Assembly: GCA_029560455.1 (NCBI GenBank)
Contig: JAKQKW010000165.1
Coordinates: 1-6,933, forward strand
Source: Candidatus Rifleibacteriota bacterium
GTDB taxonomy: Bacteria > Riflebacteria > Ozemobacteria > Ozemobacterales > Ozemobacteraceae
DNA: 6,933 nt
Reading direction: 5' to 3'
Numbering within the stretch: position 1 is the first letter of the stretch; every line of letters starts with the position of its first letter. Positions 5,439-6,933 of this stretch are shown one piece after another. The notes beneath the pieces were generated by a model. That model was not told the DNA's origin, did not search any database, and saw only the letters and a program-made list of their open reading frames with translations. Position numbers and translations under genes: made by a program.

Positions 5439-5467
5439 ATTATAAAGCACGCCTGATTTAATGTCAA
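5439..5467 (-). promoter_or_regulatory. Consensus sigma70-type promoter of the tRNA-tuf operon
   Basis: TTGACA (5467-5462) and TATAAT (5444-5439) match the consensus in all twelve positions with the optimal 17-nt spacer. The start would be an A near 5433-5432, about 40 nt before the first tRNA. The -35 box is only 12 nt past the rlmB stop codon. A bulk-growth promoter of this kind fits stable RNA plus EF-Tu production. Confidence 0.95.
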
Positions 5468-5492
5468 CTGTTTTTTCAATTATTTTTTAAAA
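5468..5492 (-). promoter_or_regulatory. UP-element-like A/T tract upstream of the tRNA-tuf promoter
   Basis: Directly upstream of the -35 box the minus strand reads AAAAAATAATTGAAAAAACAG, two A-tracts placed where the RNA polymerase alpha subunit binds rRNA-type promoters. Its distal part coincides with the last codons and stop of rlmB. The role is inferred from position and composition. Confidence 0.6.
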
Positions 5493-6706
5493 AAATCTTT
5501 CTGGCGCAAAATCTCGTACAGGGCGACCGCAGTGCTGACTGAAACATTCAGCGATGGCGTCTTGCCCGAGAGCGGAATCGACACGACGTCATCACATACT
5601 TTTCTTACTCTTTCGCCGAGCCCGGTGTCTTCACCGCCGGCAACCAGTACAATTTTACCGCTGTACACCACTTCGTCGTATCTCTTCGGTGCGTCACCAT
5701 CGAGGCCGACGACCCAGAAACCATCTTCTTTGAGTTTTTCAAGTGCGTCACCGAGGTTGTTCACTCTGGCAACCGGAAGATAGGCGGCAGCGCCTTGAGC
5801 AGTACGAATCGCCCACTCGGTCATACCTGCCGAACGATGCTTCGGAATAAGAACTCCGCTGCAGCCGGAAGATTCAACAGTGCGTACAATCGCGCCAAGA
5901 TTTCTGGCATCTTCAACATGATTGAGTGCGACCAGAATGCCGCGACCGGCACAGGCTTTCACTGAAATTTCTTCGAGCGAGCAGTATGCGAAAGAACCAC
6001 CGATAGCAACAATGCCCTGGCTCTTATCGCCGAATTTTCTCGCGAACAGATCCGGGTTCATTTCCTTGACCGGAATCCCGCGGGTACTGGCAAGATCGCG
6101 AACCACACTGCCAACCGGACCTTTTACTGCAGTCGAAATAACCACCGAATCAATCTGTTGACCGCTTTCAAGAGCCTGAACGACTTCATGGCGCCCCTTG
6201 AGAATCAGGCGTTCATCTTCGCCGCCCTCAACCTGAGTGGCTTCGCCGACAAATGATTTTTCGCGCTTTTCGAATTCAGGTTTGCGGGCCGGCCGCTCCT
6301 TGCTGTATGCCTTTTCCGGGCGCTCGCTTCTTCTGGCCGGTCGGTCGTCACGCTTCGCCGGACGATCATCGCGTTTTGCCGGTCGATCTTCACGTCTTGC
6401 CGGACGGTCATCGCGTTTTTCATAACGATCATCATGCTTTGCGGGGCCTTCTCGCCTTGCCGGGCGGTCGTCGCGTTTCGCCGGACGATCATCACGTTTT
6501 GCCGGCCGAACAGGGCGTTTTTCACCACCATGGCGTTTTTCTTCATCGCGGCCAGGAAAAGACGGTCGGCCACGCTCGACAAATTTATCATCGCGGTCAT
6601 GTTTGCGTTCGCGTTTATCTTCTGAGAACCTCGGCTTTTTGCCACGTTCGCCGCCGCGTTCTTCGCGACCGCTGTCTTTACCGAAACCACTCTGCTTTTT
6701 ATTCAT
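5480..6706 (-). CDS. rlmB: 23S rRNA (guanosine-2'-O)-methyltransferase RlmB/TrmH family, with long repeat-rich N-terminus
   Basis: SpoU/TrmH (SPOUT) methyltransferases of the RlmB type methylate the 2'-OH of G2251 in the 23S P loop using S-adenosylmethionine. Of 408 residues, about 165-408 are the conserved enzyme. A small substrate-binding domain starts at LKGRHEVVQAL. The three knot motifs follow: LNHVEDARNLGAIVRT (261-276), GGEDTGL with IPLSG (357-363, 377-381) and SLNVSVSTA (385-393). The first 164 residues are extra: charged, low-complexity, probably disordered, with RPAKRDD-type heptads at 67-128. The ATG at 6706 is chosen because AAGGA lies 7 nt upstream; an in-frame ATG at 6727 has no ribosome binding site and overlaps mrnC. 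It starts 10 nt after mrnC. No terminator separates it from the tRNA operon. The exact methylation target is inferred from family. Confidence 0.93.
   Translation of the reverse strand: MNKKQSGFGKDSGREERGGERGKKPRFSEDKRERKHDRDDKFVERGRPSFPGRDEEKRHGGEKRPVRPAKRDDRPAKRDDRPARREGPAKHDDRYEKRDDRPARREDRPAKRDDRPAKRDDRPARRSERPEKAYSKERPARKPEFEKREKSFVGEATQVEGGEDERLILKGRHEVVQALESGQQIDSVVISTAVKGPVGSVVRDLASTRGIPVKEMNPDLFARKFGDKSQGIVAIGGSFAYCSLEEISVKACAGRGILVALNHVEDARNLGAIVRTVESSGCSGVLIPKHRSAGMTEWAIRTAQGAAAYLPVARVNNLGDALEKLKEDGFWVVGLDGDAPKRYDEVVYSGKIVLVAGGEDTGLGERVRKVCDDVVSIPLSGKTPSLNVSVSTAVALYEILRQKDFFKK
6323..6508 (-). repeat. Nine 21-bp tandem repeats encoding RPAKRDD heptads in rlmB
   Basis: In frame with rlmB, units of 21 bp encode RPAKRDD, RPAKRDD, RPARREG, PAKHDD (one residue short), RYEKRDD, RPARRED, RPAKRDD, RPAKRDD and RPARRSE. 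Weaker copies follow downstream (RPEKAYS, RPARK). Synonymous bases differ between units that encode the same peptide, which suggests the peptide is maintained rather than freshly duplicated. The repetition also produces spurious open frames on both strands. Confidence 0.92.
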
Positions 6707-6713
6707 CTTATTA

Positions 6714-6718
6714 TCCTT
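6714..6718 (-). promoter_or_regulatory. Shine-Dalgarno that fixes the rlmB start
   Basis: AAGGA lies 7 nt before the ATG at 6706-6704 and overlaps the mrnC stop region. The alternative ATG at 6727 has only GCGGGTTTGA upstream, so the downstream ATG is preferred. Confidence 0.7.
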
Positions 6719-6932
6719 ATTCTTCATTCAAACCCGCGGCCACTGCCATCAATGACTGCAGGCGATCATTCTGTCCGGTCAGAAACAGATATCCGACCCA
6801 GGCCTCAAGAGCAGTAGCCCTGGCATATTCGGCCCGCGTTCCTGAACCGTAGCGGGCCGGCGTCTTGGCGTTGCGCCAGTTTTTAACCAGTTCCTGGTCA
6901 ACTTCTGGCAGTTCCGGGAAAATCAGCTCGAA
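6717..6932 (-). CDS. mrnC: Mini-ribonuclease III, C-terminal part (cut by window edge)
   Basis: The last 71 residues of the gene are present; the 5' part lies beyond base 6933. The sequence KNWRNAKTPA followed by RATALEAWVGYLFLTGQNDR matches the C-terminal half of Mini-III of Bacillus (which has RGRNAK and TAFEALLGYLFL). This is a catalytic RNase III domain without a dsRNA-binding domain, known in Bacillus to mature 23S rRNA. Glu43 of the visible part would be one of the metal-binding acidic residues; the N-terminal IGDA motif region is not in the window. The TAA at 6719-6717 is 10 nt before the rlmB start. The mrnC-rlmB pairing is the same as in Bacillus, which strengthens both calls. I cannot say what lies upstream; cysS would be expected. 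Confidence 0.88.
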   Translation of the reverse strand, partial: FELIFPELPEVDQELVKNWRNAKTPARYGSGTRAEYARATALEAWVGYLFLTGQNDRLQSLMAVAAGLNEE

Positions 6933-6933
6933 T

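Noticed and set aside
6302..6510. CRISPR array or mobile repeat in the rlmB region
   Set aside because: The 21-bp units are contiguous, without spacers, and keep an open reading frame, so this is a coding tandem repeat.
6253..6852. A 199-residue plus-strand frame and a 161-residue minus-strand frame (6205-6690) over the rlmB repeats
   Set aside because: Both are created by the 21-bp repeats read in other frames. Their composition is repetitive and they lack start signals; rlmB itself has intact family motifs downstream in its frame.

Overview
The window is an almost entirely minus-strand chromosomal block of translation and transcription genes. Read in the direction of transcription (high to low coordinates) the order is: the 3' end of a Mini-RNase III gene (mrnC), rlmB, a three-tRNA cluster (Thr-UGU, Tyr-GUA, Thr-GGU), tuf (EF-Tu), rpmG (L33), tRNA-Trp, secE, nusG, rplK (L11), rplA (L1), the rplJ leader, rplJ (L10) and rplL (L7/L12). 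A strong terminator follows rplL, and then comes the 5' end of a PTS glucose-family EIIA gene that runs off the left edge. I see no credible protein-coding gene on the plus strand.

The source is a bacterium of moderate GC content: sigma70-type promoter, strong AGGAGG-type ribosome binding sites, and tRNA genes without an encoded CCA end. The phylum cannot be fixed from sequence alone. The EF-Tu N-terminus and the basic L1 N-terminus fit a Gram-negative lineage such as the PVC group (a Lentisphaerota-like organism is a weak guess). The layout mixes two classical arrangements. mrnC-rlmB ahead of rpmG-secE-nusG-rplKAJL is the Bacillus-type order, while tRNA-Thr/Tyr/Thr-tuf ahead of secE-nusG is the E. 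coli tufB-type order.

Regulatory signals are unusually legible. A perfect TTGACA-17-TATAAT promoter, with an A/T-rich UP-like tract lying in the 3' end of rlmB, drives the tRNA-tuf operon. Two tandem hairpins, the second with a U-run, separate tuf from rpmG. A canonical L10-type leader ends in a 12-bp intrinsic terminator directly before rplJ, which points to attenuation of rplJL. A UUCG-loop terminator closes the operon after rplL.

No novel defence, mobile or otherwise exotic system is visible. The points worth a second look are: a disordered, heptad-repeat N-terminal extension on RlmB; the break between rplL and rpoBC; an L33 with three of its four zinc cysteines; the rplJ attenuator with its internal direct repeat; and a PTS EIIA whose sequence resembles the N-terminus of EIIA-HPr-EI fusion proteins. 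There is no gene-free stretch over 300 bases; the longest is the rplJ leader, about 160 bases.
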